A DNA stretch of 64,000 bases from Chloroflexota bacterium. Lineage in GTDB: Bacteria; Chloroflexota; Dehalococcoidia; Lucifugimonadales; Lucifugimonadaceae. Shown piece after piece: positions 52,814 to 60,280 of the stretch (positions are counted from its first letter, which is position 1; the number at the start of each line of letters is the position of its first letter). The notes beneath the pieces were generated by a model. It made no database searches, was not told where the DNA came from, and saw only the letters and a list, made by a program, of their open reading frames with translations. The stretch lies in contig JABIFF010000016.1 in assembly GCA_018650845.1 (NCBI GenBank), positions 124,001 through 188,000 on the forward strand, in the 5' to 3' direction. The translations under genes were made by a program, and so were the position numbers.

Positions 52814-53779
52814 CTAAAGATTCGAAACATCGAGATCGAGAGAGTTCATCAGGTCGTCGAGTTCAGCTCGAGTGTCATCGCCAATTGGTGGACTAGGTGG
52901 TCGTACGTCGGCGGTGGTGATGAAGCCTCGTCGCTTCATGATCTCTTTTCGAATTGCGAGACTGATGCCTGCCGAGTTTTCGTAGCGAATGATAGGTATC
53001 CACTTATAGAAGAGTGCTCGCGCTCGTTCGATTTCGCCTTCAGAGATGTATTTGTGCATTGCGACCAGAACTTCAGGGTAGGCAAAACCGGTCATTGTTC
53101 CGATTGCTCCGCGCTGAAGCTCTTCGAAAAGGAATGCGCCGCCGAGTCCACCGAAAATTCCCATCGAGCCGTCAGTGGCGTCGAGAACACGGGTGATTTT
53201 TTGGGGAGTTGGTGGGTCTTCTAGCTTGAGATATTTCGCATCGGGAAGTTCAGCGTGAAGTTTGCCGATGAACGCAGGGTCAAGATGTACTCCGGTTACG
53301 TCGGGCAAATCTTGAACCACGATAGGAATTTCGGTCGTTTCCTGAGCCGCTGCGTAGTAGGCGTATGTAGCTGGCTGGTTTGGCTTTGCCATTTTTGCGG
53401 GAGCGATCATTACTGCGGTCGCACCTGCCGATTGGGCGTCACGGACTCTCGATACCAACGCACGACCGCTTTCAGCGCTTGCGCCTACGGTAACGGTTAG
53501 ATCATCGCCGGCTGCGGCTACTACCGCGTCGATGATTGGTGCTCGCTCGGCGTCAGTTAGTCGGTGAGCTTCGCCCATGACTCCTAGCGTTACGACTCCG
53601 GTGCAGTTTGCCGATCGTGCTGCGCCTAGCAGCCTTTTGAATGAATCGATATCGACATCACCGTTGGCGTCGAACGGAGTCGGCAACATGAAATGAATTC
53701 CGTCTAGTTTTCGTTCATCTGCCAATTCGGATAACTCCTGAATGTCGTTGATTGCTAAGGGCTGGCTAATTGAAGCCAT
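52814..53779 (-). CDS. Dihydrodipicolinate synthase-family lyase, atypical active site
   Basis: ATG 53779 gives 321 residues; a longer frame to 53947 adds an implausible hydrophobic N-terminus. The (beta/alpha)8 NAL/DHDPS fold is clear: GVVTLGVMGEAHRLTDAER and the Schiff-base Lys in KYLKLEDPP. The DHDPS GTTGE is GVMGE here, and the catalytic Tyr of YNVP is Gln in VVQDLP, so it is not a normal DapA. It is more likely a 2-keto acid aldolase or dehydratase of another pathway. It is a single gene. Confidence 0.85.
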   Translation of the reverse strand: MASISQPLAINDIQELSELADERKLDGIHFMLPTPFDANGDVDIDSFKRLLGAARSANCTGVVTLGVMGEAHRLTDAERAPIIDAVVAAAGDDLTVTVGASAESGRALVSRVRDAQSAGATAVMIAPAKMAKPNQPATYAYYAAAQETTEIPIVVQDLPDVTGVHLDPAFIGKLHAELPDAKYLKLEDPPTPQKITRVLDATDGSMGIFGGLGGAFLFEELQRGAIGTMTGFAYPEVLVAMHKYISEGEIERARALFYKWIPIIRYENSAGISLAIRKEIMKRRGFITTADVRPPSPPIGDDTRAELDDLMNSLDLDVSNL

Positions 53780-53964
53780 GCGTATGGTGACCAAGTTCTG
53801 CGGCGTTCGCAAGATGCGTTGATAGTAGTTTGGCATTGTGCGATACACCAATGTGAGCCAGATGAGTGCTAGAATCCCTGCTAATGACGAACACGTACGT
53901 AATGAACATTTGCTGTTGTACTGGCTGCTAAGCAGGGCCGGGCGCAATGACGCGTGATCGATTC

Positions 53965-54000
53965 AACCCTGCCTCCTTTTGAAACGGCAGGGTTTTTTTA
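53965..54000 (+). terminator. Intrinsic terminator upstream of the siroheme reductase gene
   Basis: AACCCTGCC (53965-53973) and GGCAGGGTT (53986-53994) form a perfect stem, followed by TTTTTT. No plus-strand gene precedes it, so it may end a short leader RNA. A GCAGGG at 53932-53937 could pair with CCCTGC (53967-53972) instead, which would give an antiterminator. Confidence 0.65.
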
Positions 54001-54068
54001 TTGAATTTTCGTACGGGAATAGTATTTGAGAGCGTATTCGCACTCAAAGGTGAAAGAGGATCTAAACG

Positions 54069-55859
54069 GTGACCACTGGAAGAGTTGATACGAAAGACTG
54101 GATTCCAAATCCAGACAACGCTCATGTGCTGAAGATTGATGGGCCTGAGATAGCTCATTTCGAGGATCAGGTGAAACTGTTCCAGGCGGGTGAGAAGGAC
54201 GAGGTCGAGTTCCTTAGGTTCCGATTGCGTCAGGGTGTGTACGGTCAGCGTCAGCCTGATGCTCAGATGATTCGAGTCAAGCTGCCTTTCGGTGGCGTAA
54301 CGGCCGATCAGATGGATGTTCTTGGTGAAGTGGCCGAAAAGTACGCTCCTCTTAAGAAGGGCCACATCACTACTCGAGAGAATGTGCAGTATCACCATGT
54401 TCCCCTTGCTGATTCGACCGATCTGCTGAGGGCGCTTGGCGATGCGGGAATGTCGACTCGTGAGGCTTGTGGAAACGTTGTTCGTAACGTAGTAGCTGCA
54501 CCTTCAGCAGGTGTTGCTAAAGATGAAGCGTTCGATGTAACTCCTTACGCTGCGGCATACGCTCGGTACTTCTTACGACACCCAACTACGCAGAACATGC
54601 CTCGTAAATCGAAGGTTGCTTTCTCGGGTTCGGAAAAAGATGAAGCAATGGTGCTGATGCACGATGTTGGCATGATCGCTCGAATTCAGGATGGCAAGCG
54701 CGGTTTCAAGATTGTTGTCGGTGGTGGTCTTTCAACCAACGCAATGATGGCCAAGACGCTTCGAGAGTTCGTTCCTGCTGAAGATTTGATCAAGAACTGT
54801 GAAGCTGTGCTTCGTGTGTTCAATAATCAGGATGAAGAGCGAAAGAGCATTGCTAAGGCTCGAATCAAGTTCACGATTACCCGACTCGGTATCGACAAGT
54901 TTCGAGAGATGGTTGATGAAGAGCTTGCTGGCGATTGGGCGAACAAGGAAATTGATCTCGAATCGTTGATGTTTGTCGATGATGAAGAGGCTGATGCTCC
55001 TGCTGTGCCTTCTGATGCCACTCCTGAGCCTGCCGACGATGCTGCTTACGCTAACTGGAAGCGCACTAACGTTGAGGCTCAGCGACAGGATGGCTTCAAC
55101 CTTGTCTACATTCGTGTAGAGCGTGGTGATGTTTACGCTAACCAGTGGTCGCAGCTTGGAGATATAGCTCGTAAGTTTGCTGGAGGTCGTGCTCGACTCG
55201 ATCAGCAGCAGAACTTGGTTTACCGCTGGGTTCGCGACGAGTCGTTGTTCGACATGTATCAGGCTCTTGGGGCAATTGGTTTCAGCGCGGCGGGTCGAGA
55301 GACCATTCGTGACGTTGTTACCTGCCCGGGTACCGATTCTTGCAAGCTGGGTATTACTTCTTCAATGGGCTTGAACAAGGCTCTTGGCGAGACTCTCGAC
55401 GGCATGGGCGATCTCGACCCGCTGGTTGAGAAGATGCACATTAAGGCGAGTGGTTGCCCGAACTCTTGTGGTCAGCACCACATCGCTAGCATCGGTTTCC
55501 ACGGTGCTGTTGTGAAGGGGCCTGGCGGACAGGTTCCGGCTTACGAGCTGTTCCTCGGTGGACGATCGAACGAAGCCGGTGGCACGAAGATTGGTGAACG
55601 AGTGAAGGCTCGTATTCCAGCCAAGCGTGCGCCTGAAGCGTTGAAGGCTGTTCTCGATACCTATCTTGCTGAGCGCAATGATGGTGAAGAGTTCGCTGAC
55701 TTTATAGATCGATTCGGTGTTGCTAAGTTCGAAGAGGAATTTGGCAAGCTGAAGGCAGAGCTTGGTCCTTTGGATCGAGACAATATTCAGACTTACATGG
55801 ACTGGGGTAAGACCGTGGTCTACAAGCTGGAACGTGGTGAGGGTGAGTGCGCAGTTTAG
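54069..55859 (+). CDS. Ferredoxin-type sulfite/nitrite reductase (siroheme, 4Fe-4S)
   Basis: A 596-residue two-repeat nitrite/sulfite reductase. The [4Fe-4S]-siroheme cysteines are in CPGTDSC (near 419-425) and GCPNSCGQHH (near 463-467). The N-terminal ferredoxin-like half has REACGNVVRNVVAAP, and GHITTRENVQYHH is the substrate-side motif. It makes a six-electron reduction, of nitrite to ammonium or sulfite to sulfide; the substrate cannot be told from the motifs. An acidic insert (EEADAPAVPSDATPEPADDA) lies between the repeats. The GTG start at 54069 follows AGAGGA. Confidence 0.9.
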   Translation: MTTGRVDTKDWIPNPDNAHVLKIDGPEIAHFEDQVKLFQAGEKDEVEFLRFRLRQGVYGQRQPDAQMIRVKLPFGGVTADQMDVLGEVAEKYAPLKKGHITTRENVQYHHVPLADSTDLLRALGDAGMSTREACGNVVRNVVAAPSAGVAKDEAFDVTPYAAAYARYFLRHPTTQNMPRKSKVAFSGSEKDEAMVLMHDVGMIARIQDGKRGFKIVVGGGLSTNAMMAKTLREFVPAEDLIKNCEAVLRVFNNQDEERKSIAKARIKFTITRLGIDKFREMVDEELAGDWANKEIDLESLMFVDDEEADAPAVPSDATPEPADDAAYANWKRTNVEAQRQDGFNLVYIRVERGDVYANQWSQLGDIARKFAGGRARLDQQQNLVYRWVRDESLFDMYQALGAIGFSAAGRETIRDVVTCPGTDSCKLGITSSMGLNKALGETLDGMGDLDPLVEKMHIKASGCPNSCGQHHIASIGFHGAVVKGPGGQVPAYELFLGGRSNEAGGTKIGERVKARIPAKRAPEALKAVLDTYLAERNDGEEFADFIDRFGVAKFEEEFGKLKAELGPLDRDNIQTYMDWGKTVVYKLERGEGECAV

Positions 55860-55896
55860 TTAGCATTCATCTAGCTCTCTTGCGATAGCGAAATAA

Positions 55897-55936
55897 AAAA
55901 CGGGCGACTGCAATTCTGCGGTCGCCCGTTTGGTTT
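55897..55936. terminator. Intrinsic terminator of the reductase gene
   Basis: ACGGGCGAC (55900-55908) and GTCGCCCGT (55921-55929) form a stem, extended by GC/GC near the loop. It is flanked by A-rich and T-rich sequence. It lies 40 bases past the reductase stop. Confidence 0.8.
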
Positions 55937-55987
55937 AACGGAGTCGGGTGTGAGGTTGGGCTGTACAGATATTTCGTACTGTCCCGA

Positions 55988-56014
55988 GATTCTGAATCGA
56001 GTTCAGAATGACGG
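55988..56014. repeat. Dispersed palindromic repeat, TTCTGAA type
   Basis: GATTCTGAATCGAGTTCAGA then ATGACGG. It is the inverse orientation of the copies at 32305 and 57467. Confidence 0.6.
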
Positions 56015-56146
56015 GAGGGCTTCAGTGTTTTTACATGTCCTGAGCGGCAGTCGAGGGATCTGGGCTGGTGGGGCAGATGTGGCACGTTCAGATGAGTGCG
56101 GGAGAGGTCGCTGAAGCTGAATGACGCTTCATATGGGGGGGAGAAA

Positions 56147-56172
56147 GATCCTGAAATGAATTCAGGATGACG
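56147..56172. repeat. Dispersed palindromic repeat, CCTGAA/TTCAGG type
   Basis: GATCCTGAAATGAATTCAGG then ATGACG is a near-perfect palindrome, similar to 34902-34930. Confidence 0.6.
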
Positions 56173-56185
56173 AGGAGTGCTGTCG

Positions 56186-56680
56186 TTACTTTTTATCGTC
56201 GTCGTCGGGTGAGCCGAAGTCGATTATTTTTCCTTGGTCGCGCCGGGAAGGCTTTTCTTCGATTCTTCGTCCACGCCAGTATTTAACTTCAGGTTCGCTG
56301 GCTTTAGTTTTTTCGGAAGAACGTCCTCGTCCGAACATGCCGGAACCAGAGCTACCGGTACGTGGTGAGCCCTTACGGAACCAGAGCATGTAACCAATGA
56401 CTAGCAACGCCACACCGAGGATTGCGAGTGGCAGCGTTGCTGCTGGAAGAAATGCTGCGACTGCAATGAGTAACAGGCCGCCGATAATCAGATTCCCGGG
56501 ATTGAATCTGATGGTTTTTTTTGGCTTGGAACGCTTAGTTTTGGCAACGGTGGTAGAGAACGGCTCGAATGCTCGATGCTTTCCTGCTGGACGCTCTCGA
56601 TCGTTTGATGGACCGGCATCTTCTTTGGCTTTTTCGAGTATTTCGTCTATTTCACGTTCGAATTTTGACATGTCTGGCAT
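56186..56680 (-). CDS. Membrane protein with charged termini, unknown function
   Basis: A 164-residue protein. The N-terminal 60 residues are charged and helical (KFEREIDEILEKAKEDAG). Two TM segments lie at about 63-85 and 88-104. The C-terminal tail is Arg/Lys/Asp-rich, with YWRGRRIEE and GKIIDFGSPDDDDKK. I recognise no named family. The gene is divergent from hemQ. Confidence 0.65.
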   Translation of the reverse strand: MPDMSKFEREIDEILEKAKEDAGPSNDRERPAGKHRAFEPFSTTVAKTKRSKPKKTIRFNPGNLIIGGLLLIAVAAFLPAATLPLAILGVALLVIGYMLWFRKGSPRTGSSGSGMFGRGRSSEKTKASEPEVKYWRGRRIEEKPSRRDQGKIIDFGSPDDDDKK

Positions 56681-56785
56681 TAGTGAATACTACCTAGTAG
56701 ATGGAGCTCGCGTTGTTATACTCGAATTTCAATTACTGCAATCTTCGCGCAGTACCACCCAAAACTGTTCAATTTACGAAGAAAT

Positions 56786-57457
56786 ATGCCAGACATCGAA
56801 TACGATAATTTTCTAAAGATCACTCTCTTTAAGCTTAGTTCTGAATTTCGGCGTTTGGACGCTGACGAGCGTTCGAAAGCTAAGCAAGAGTTTGCTGGTC
56901 TGATCGCTGACAACTCATCTGACGACGAAATACGCACCTACAGTACCGTTGGCACACGGGCCGATGCTGAACTGATGTTGGTCCAGGATTCTGCTTCGGT
57001 CGATACGTTCCATAAACTCTCGAAGGCTATTAACCACTCGGTGCTTGGTAGCTATCTTGAGCAGTCGTATTCGTACTTGTCTATCAGGCGCAAGAGCCGG
57101 TACAAGCACGGCGGTGGCGCTCCGAAGCTAAAGGAAGATTACAAGTACATGGTTATCTATCCGATGACCAAGACTCGACCGTGGTACGAGAAGTCGATGA
57201 AGGAACGTCAGGAGATGATGAACGATCATTTCCGTGTGGGTAAGGATTACCCAATGGTGAAGATCAACACGTCTTATGCGTTTGGTCTCGACGATACCGA
57301 GTTCGTACTTAGTTTTGAGATGGATGATCCGTCGGATTTCACGTCATTGGTTATGGACTTGCGTGAGGTTCCAGCGGCTCAGTACACGATGACTGAGATT
57401 CCGATTTTCACGACGATCAAGATGCCAATAGCCGAAGCACTGGATGCGATGGCTTAG
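56786..57457 (+). CDS. hemQ: Coproheme decarboxylase (HemQ / chlorite-dismutase family)
   Basis: A 223-residue protein of the dimeric alpha-beta Cld family. The segment YPMTKTRPWYEKS and the heme-ligand His in EMMNDHFRVG near residue 147 are typical of HemQ, and FVLSFEMDDPSDFTSLVMDL matches the family C-terminus. HemQ makes protoheme from coproheme in the coproporphyrin-dependent pathway. A chlorite dismutase would normally show the distal Arg, which I cannot place, so HemQ is preferred. No other heme genes are in the window. Confidence 0.88.
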   Translation: MPDIEYDNFLKITLFKLSSEFRRLDADERSKAKQEFAGLIADNSSDDEIRTYSTVGTRADAELMLVQDSASVDTFHKLSKAINHSVLGSYLEQSYSYLSIRRKSRYKHGGGAPKLKEDYKYMVIYPMTKTRPWYEKSMKERQEMMNDHFRVGKDYPMVKINTSYAFGLDDTEFVLSFEMDDPSDFTSLVMDLREVPAAQYTMTEIPIFTTIKMPIAEALDAMA

Positions 57458-57466
57458 GGTAGGGCG

Positions 57467-57592
57467 TGTCATTCTGAACTTGATTCAGAATCGTGGGCAA
57501 AGGTACGAATCTAGTGGATTTATCCGAGGTTCGGGCGAGTGGTTGTCGATTCTCGCTGTTCACGCTGATTCTGAATCGAGTTCAGAATGACA
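57467..57592. repeat. MITE-like pair of opposed TTCTGAA palindromes
   Basis: The left end TGTCATTCTGAACTTGATTC (57467 on) and the right end GAGTTCAGAATGACA (57578-57592) are inverted copies of each other around about 70 bases with no ORF. This resembles terminal inverted repeats of a small non-autonomous element. Confidence 0.55.
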
Positions 57593-57624
57593 ATGGCGAT
57601 TTGTGCTGATGTTTCACCCTGCTG

Positions 57625-57664
57625 TAGATCCCTCGACTCCGAGGGCTCCGCTCGGGAAATCGGA
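57625..57664. repeat. Dispersed repeat, ATCCCTCG type
   Basis: TAGATCCCTCGACTCCGAGG then GCTCCGCTCGGGAAATCGG. CCCTCGACTCCGAGGG and CCGAGGG/CTCGGG allow two overlapping hairpins. Same family as 39609 and 46868. Confidence 0.6.
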
Positions 57665-57704
57665 AATTGGTTATTCGGCGCAAAAGGCTCGAATGTGAGA
57701 TAAC

Positions 57705-57740
57705 AAAAAAAGCCCCAGCGAATTTGCTGGGGCTTTTTTA
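57705..57740. terminator. Bidirectional intrinsic terminator
   Basis: AAAAAAAGCCCCAGC (57705-57719) pairs with GCTGGGGCTTTTTTA (57726-57740), giving A/T runs on both sides. It ends the leftward ferredoxin transcript. Confidence 0.9.
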
Positions 57741-57756
57741 TTCGTAAATCTACGAG

Positions 57757-58026
57757 TTAGGAGGCGTTTGCGCCTGGCTCCGAGGAGTCGTAATCGTAGT
57801 CGTAGTTCAGCTTGATGAACTCGTTCTGATCTGCTGGAACCTGATCTTCAGGGAAGATGGCGTTCACTGGGCATACTGGTTCGCAGGCTGCACAGTCGAT
57901 ACATTCATCTGGGCTGATGAAAAGCTGGTTGTCGCCAGGCTTAGAGTAAATACAGTCGACCGGACATACGTCCACGCACGCACCGTCCATTACGTCGACA
58001 CAATCCTTGGCGATGATGTAGGTCAT
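57757..58026 (-). CDS. fdxA: 7Fe ferredoxin ([3Fe-4S][4Fe-4S])
   Basis: An 89-residue ferredoxin. CVDVMDGACVDVCPVDCI (Cys9, 17, 21, 25) is the FdxA pattern, with a CxxxxxxxC spacing that fits a [3Fe-4S] cluster plus one Cys of the second cluster. CIDCAACEPVCPV (Cys42, 45, 48, 52) supplies the [4Fe-4S] site. The tail is acidic. It is a low-potential electron carrier, which could serve the siroheme reductase at 54069, but that link is inference. The gene is followed by a strong terminator. Confidence 0.92.
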   Translation of the reverse strand: MTYIIAKDCVDVMDGACVDVCPVDCIYSKPGDNQLFISPDECIDCAACEPVCPVNAIFPEDQVPADQNEFIKLNYDYDYDSSEPGANAS

Positions 58027-58190
58027 CCGATGAGGCTCCTGAGAATGTTGCGACCAGTTCCTGTTTGGTCGACTTTATGGCAAATCCACGGCAGATTATA
58101 CGTTTCCGCAATCCGTCGTAAATAGGCTGGCACTACCGTCTTTGTGAGGAAATGCCAGCCGAGATTACAAACTAAAGAATTGAAGGGCGA

Positions 58191-58589
58191 TTAGTGTCCG
58201 CCGCAGGCGCATCCACCGCCGCCGCCGCCACCACAGCCGCCGCCGCCTCCACCACCGCAACCACCACCACCACAGCCGCAGCCGGATGAGAAGTTGGGGT
58301 TAGAGATTACGAAGCCTGAGCGTTCGAATCCTTCAACATAATCGATGCTCGAACCTTCGAGCATTGGGGCGCTTTCGTCATCGACTAGTGCCTTGACGGT
58401 TCCCTCTACGATTGTGTCGGATTCAGAAGGTGTCTCTTCCAGCCCGAATACATATTCGATGCCACCGTGTTCGTCGGTTGCAACAGCGATACGAAGGTAC
58501 TGGCCTTCAGCATCCTGTTCTTTTAGGACTTCCAGCAGCTTAGTTGTTGCTGCCTCAGTGAATTCTACAACGGTCGTTGAACTGACCAT
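58191..58589 (-). CDS. A-type Fe-S carrier (HesB/IscA family) with Gly/Cys-rich tail
   Basis: A 132-residue protein. Residues 7-107 follow the A-type carrier fold, ending in the NPNFSSGCGCG (Cys104 and Cys106) motif. The first conserved Cys of the family (GCSG) is replaced by HGG at 41-43. After Cys106 the chain becomes almost pure Gly with regularly placed Cys at 111, 119, 127 and 129, ending in His. That tail is not part of ordinary IscA/ErpA/SufA. It may bind metal or clusters. A palindrome CCTTACGTAAGG sits 17 bases before the ATG. Confidence 0.8.
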   Translation of the reverse strand: MVSSTTVVEFTEAATTKLLEVLKEQDAEGQYLRIAVATDEHGGIEYVFGLEETPSESDTIVEGTVKALVDDESAPMLEGSSIDYVEGFERSGFVISNPNFSSGCGCGGGGCGGGGGGGCGGGGGGGCACGGH

Positions 58590-58896
58590 TTGGTACTCCA
58601 GATTGCCTTACGTAAGGTGGTAATGAGTTCTATTAACTACTTTACGCGCATTTTCGGTAAAAAGTACAGGCGTCGAATATGAGGATTGCAGAGGTGGAAT
58701 GTCACATTAATGACCCATCCTGTTTGCCCCAGAAAGCGAATTTCGGCGGTATAATTCCTCTAAGTGGTTGCATTTCGACATGCTTTTGACTGCCGATTGC
58801 GGTGCCGCTTGGGAATGAATTATTTCTTTTCCGAAATCACTCTACTCGAACGCTCACGCGTTCTAAATTGTAGACCCATGAACCTCATTAGGAAAA
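58590..58896. other. 307-base intergenic region between divergent genes
   Basis: It holds the leftward promoter of the A-type carrier gene with the palindrome at 58606-58617, and the rightward promoter of the Lrp/AsnC gene. I see no other feature. Confidence 0.5.
58606..58617. promoter_or_regulatory. 12-bp palindrome upstream of the A-type carrier gene
   Basis: CCTTACGTAAGG is perfect and lies just upstream of the ribosome binding site (CTGGAGTACCAA-ATG). It is well placed for repression of this gene by a dimeric regulator. Confidence 0.45.
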
Positions 58897-59352
58897 TTGG
58901 ATAAAGCCCGAATGGATGAACTCGATCGTAAGATAATTAGCCTTCTTGAACGTGACGGGCGGGCATCAAATGCTCGAATTGCTCGTGATGTTGGTGTTAG
59001 TGAAGGCACAGTTCGCAGACGTTTGAAGCGTTTGATCAACGAACAGATCATCAATGTTATTGCGCTTCCGGACCCTCGAAAGCTGGGATACAACTCAGAA
59101 GCTCTCATCGGTGTGCAGGTCGACCCTGACAAAGTCGATGAAGTCGCTTCAAAAATGGCGAACCTCGAACACACTCGCTGGGTGACAGTTACCACTGGTA
59201 CGTACGATGTATTCGCGTGGGCAACACTGCCAAACGCTGAATCGCTCGGTCGATTCCTTCGGGATGAAGTCGGTGCTATCGATGGTGTACGACGCACTGA
59301 GACCTTCGTAAACCTTCAGGTTATGAAGCGAGAATTCGGTATCCCTGCGTAA
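58897..59352 (+). CDS. Lrp/AsnC-family transcriptional regulator
   Basis: A 151-residue protein. The N-terminal winged helix-turn-helix (NARIARDVGVSEGTVRRRLK) and the C-terminal RAM/AsnC ligand domain (residues about 60-150) are clear. It senses an amino acid or similar and forms oligomers on DNA. Its start may be TTG 58897 or ATG 58912; both keep the fold. A terminator follows 25 bases after the stop, so it is monocistronic. Its targets are unknown; it is divergent from the A-type carrier gene. Confidence 0.9.
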   Translation: MDKARMDELDRKIISLLERDGRASNARIARDVGVSEGTVRRRLKRLINEQIINVIALPDPRKLGYNSEALIGVQVDPDKVDEVASKMANLEHTRWVTVTTGTYDVFAWATLPNAESLGRFLRDEVGAIDGVRRTETFVNLQVMKREFGIPA

Positions 59353-59376
59353 GCAGCTATTGTTGAATGTGTGATG

Positions 59377-59407
59377 ACGAGGCACTTTTTGAGAAGTGCC
59401 TCGTTTT
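59377..59407 (+). terminator. Intrinsic terminator after the Lrp/AsnC gene
   Basis: ACGAGGCACTT (59377-59387) and AAGTGCCTCGT (59394-59404) form a perfect 11-bp stem, followed by TTTT. Confidence 0.85.
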
Positions 59408-59430
59408 AGTTAACTGGTTAATTAACACTT

Positions 59431-59468
59431 CAACGGTGGTCAGGAAATATAATCAGTTGCCAACGTTG
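59431..59468 (+). promoter_or_regulatory. Candidate operator over the bioY promoter
   Basis: CAACGGTGG (59431-59439) and CCAACGTTG (59460-59468) are inverted with one mismatch and 20 bases apart. A consensus -10 box TATAAT lies between them at 59448-59453. The small palindromes AGTTAACT and GTTAATTAAC precede it at 59408-59426. Such an arrangement suits repression of biotin uptake, but it does not match the standard BirA site. Confidence 0.45.
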
Positions 59469-59543
59469 TGTTTGTGTTCGTAATTGCACGCTTCTACGTG
59501 CACACTGATATCAACTGATTTCCAGTTATGAATTAGCGAGGTC

Positions 59544-60200
59544 ATGCCTGACCTTATGGAGAGAACGATGCAGCAAACTGCTGTTACGGCTCGAAGATCT
59601 GAAACTTTTTCCCTGCTGGGACCTGCTGAGCCCTCACTTCTCGAACGGCTAGTGCCTGCTGCGAACGCTTGGCACAAATCGGCAGCTGTAGTAATTGGCA
59701 TCCTGCTGGTTTCTCTTCTCGCACAGGCTCGATTCTTTCTGCCTGATAATCCTGTACCGATCACTCTTCAAGGATTCGGCGTGCTCATGCTCGGTGGCGT
59801 GCTCGGCTGGCGTTTGGGACTTGTCTCAGCGTTCGGGTACTACCTAATCGGTATGGCTGGACTTCCGGTTTTTGCCAAGGGTGGTGAAGGCTGGGATTAC
59901 GTTATTCATGGTGTGACGGGCGGTTACTTGCTCGGATTTATTTTGAGTGCCGGTGTGATTGGTTTCCTTTCGCAGCGCGGTTGGAATCGTGGTCGAAGTC
60001 TTTGGCCAATGATGATCGGCTCGCTTTTGATTTACGCTCCCGCAATGATCTGGTTGAGTGTGTTCGATTTCTCATGGCCTGCTGAAGGCAAGCTTCTTTC
60101 ACAGGGCCTGTACCCATTCCTACCCGGTGACATTCTGAAACTTATGGCTGCGGCTGCAGTAACTGGCGGTTTGTGGCGACTTGCCGATAGCAAGCGGTAA
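59544..60200 (+). CDS. bioY: BioY biotin uptake S-component
   Basis: A membrane protein of about 210-218 residues, depending on whether the start is ATG 59544 or the better-placed ATG 59568 (after GGAGAGA). The core VPITLQGFGVLMLGGVLGWR and the GLPVFAKGGEGWDYV loop are the BioY hallmarks, with six TMs. It binds biotin with high affinity and works with an ECF energising module, which is not in this window. Biotin supply matches the need of acetyl-CoA carboxylase (accDA at 17963). Confidence 0.93.
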   Translation: MPDLMERTMQQTAVTARRSETFSLLGPAEPSLLERLVPAANAWHKSAAVVIGILLVSLLAQARFFLPDNPVPITLQGFGVLMLGGVLGWRLGLVSAFGYYLIGMAGLPVFAKGGEGWDYVIHGVTGGYLLGFILSAGVIGFLSQRGWNRGRSLWPMMIGSLLIYAPAMIWLSVFDFSWPAEGKLLSQGLYPFLPGDILKLMAAAAVTGGLWRLADSKR

Positions 60201-60280
60201 CCCCGCTTTCTCCCCCCATTTATAGCTTTAGATCGCGCAAGTGATCACATTCTTTTAACTGAACGAACAGGATTATTACT

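Larger units (their letters stand above)
55860..56185. other. 326-base intergenic region with a terminator and repeats
   Basis: It contains the terminator at 55897-55936 and two palindromic repeats (55988-56014 and 56147-56172), with a fragment of the GATCCCTCGAC family at 56050-56064. No ORF is convincing. Confidence 0.6.
57458..57756. other. 299-base intergenic region rich in dispersed repeats
   Basis: Two opposed TTCTGAA-type palindromes (57467-57497 and 57567-57592), one ATCCCTCG-type repeat (57625-57664) and the terminator at 57705-57740 fill most of it. No gene is visible. Confidence 0.6.
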
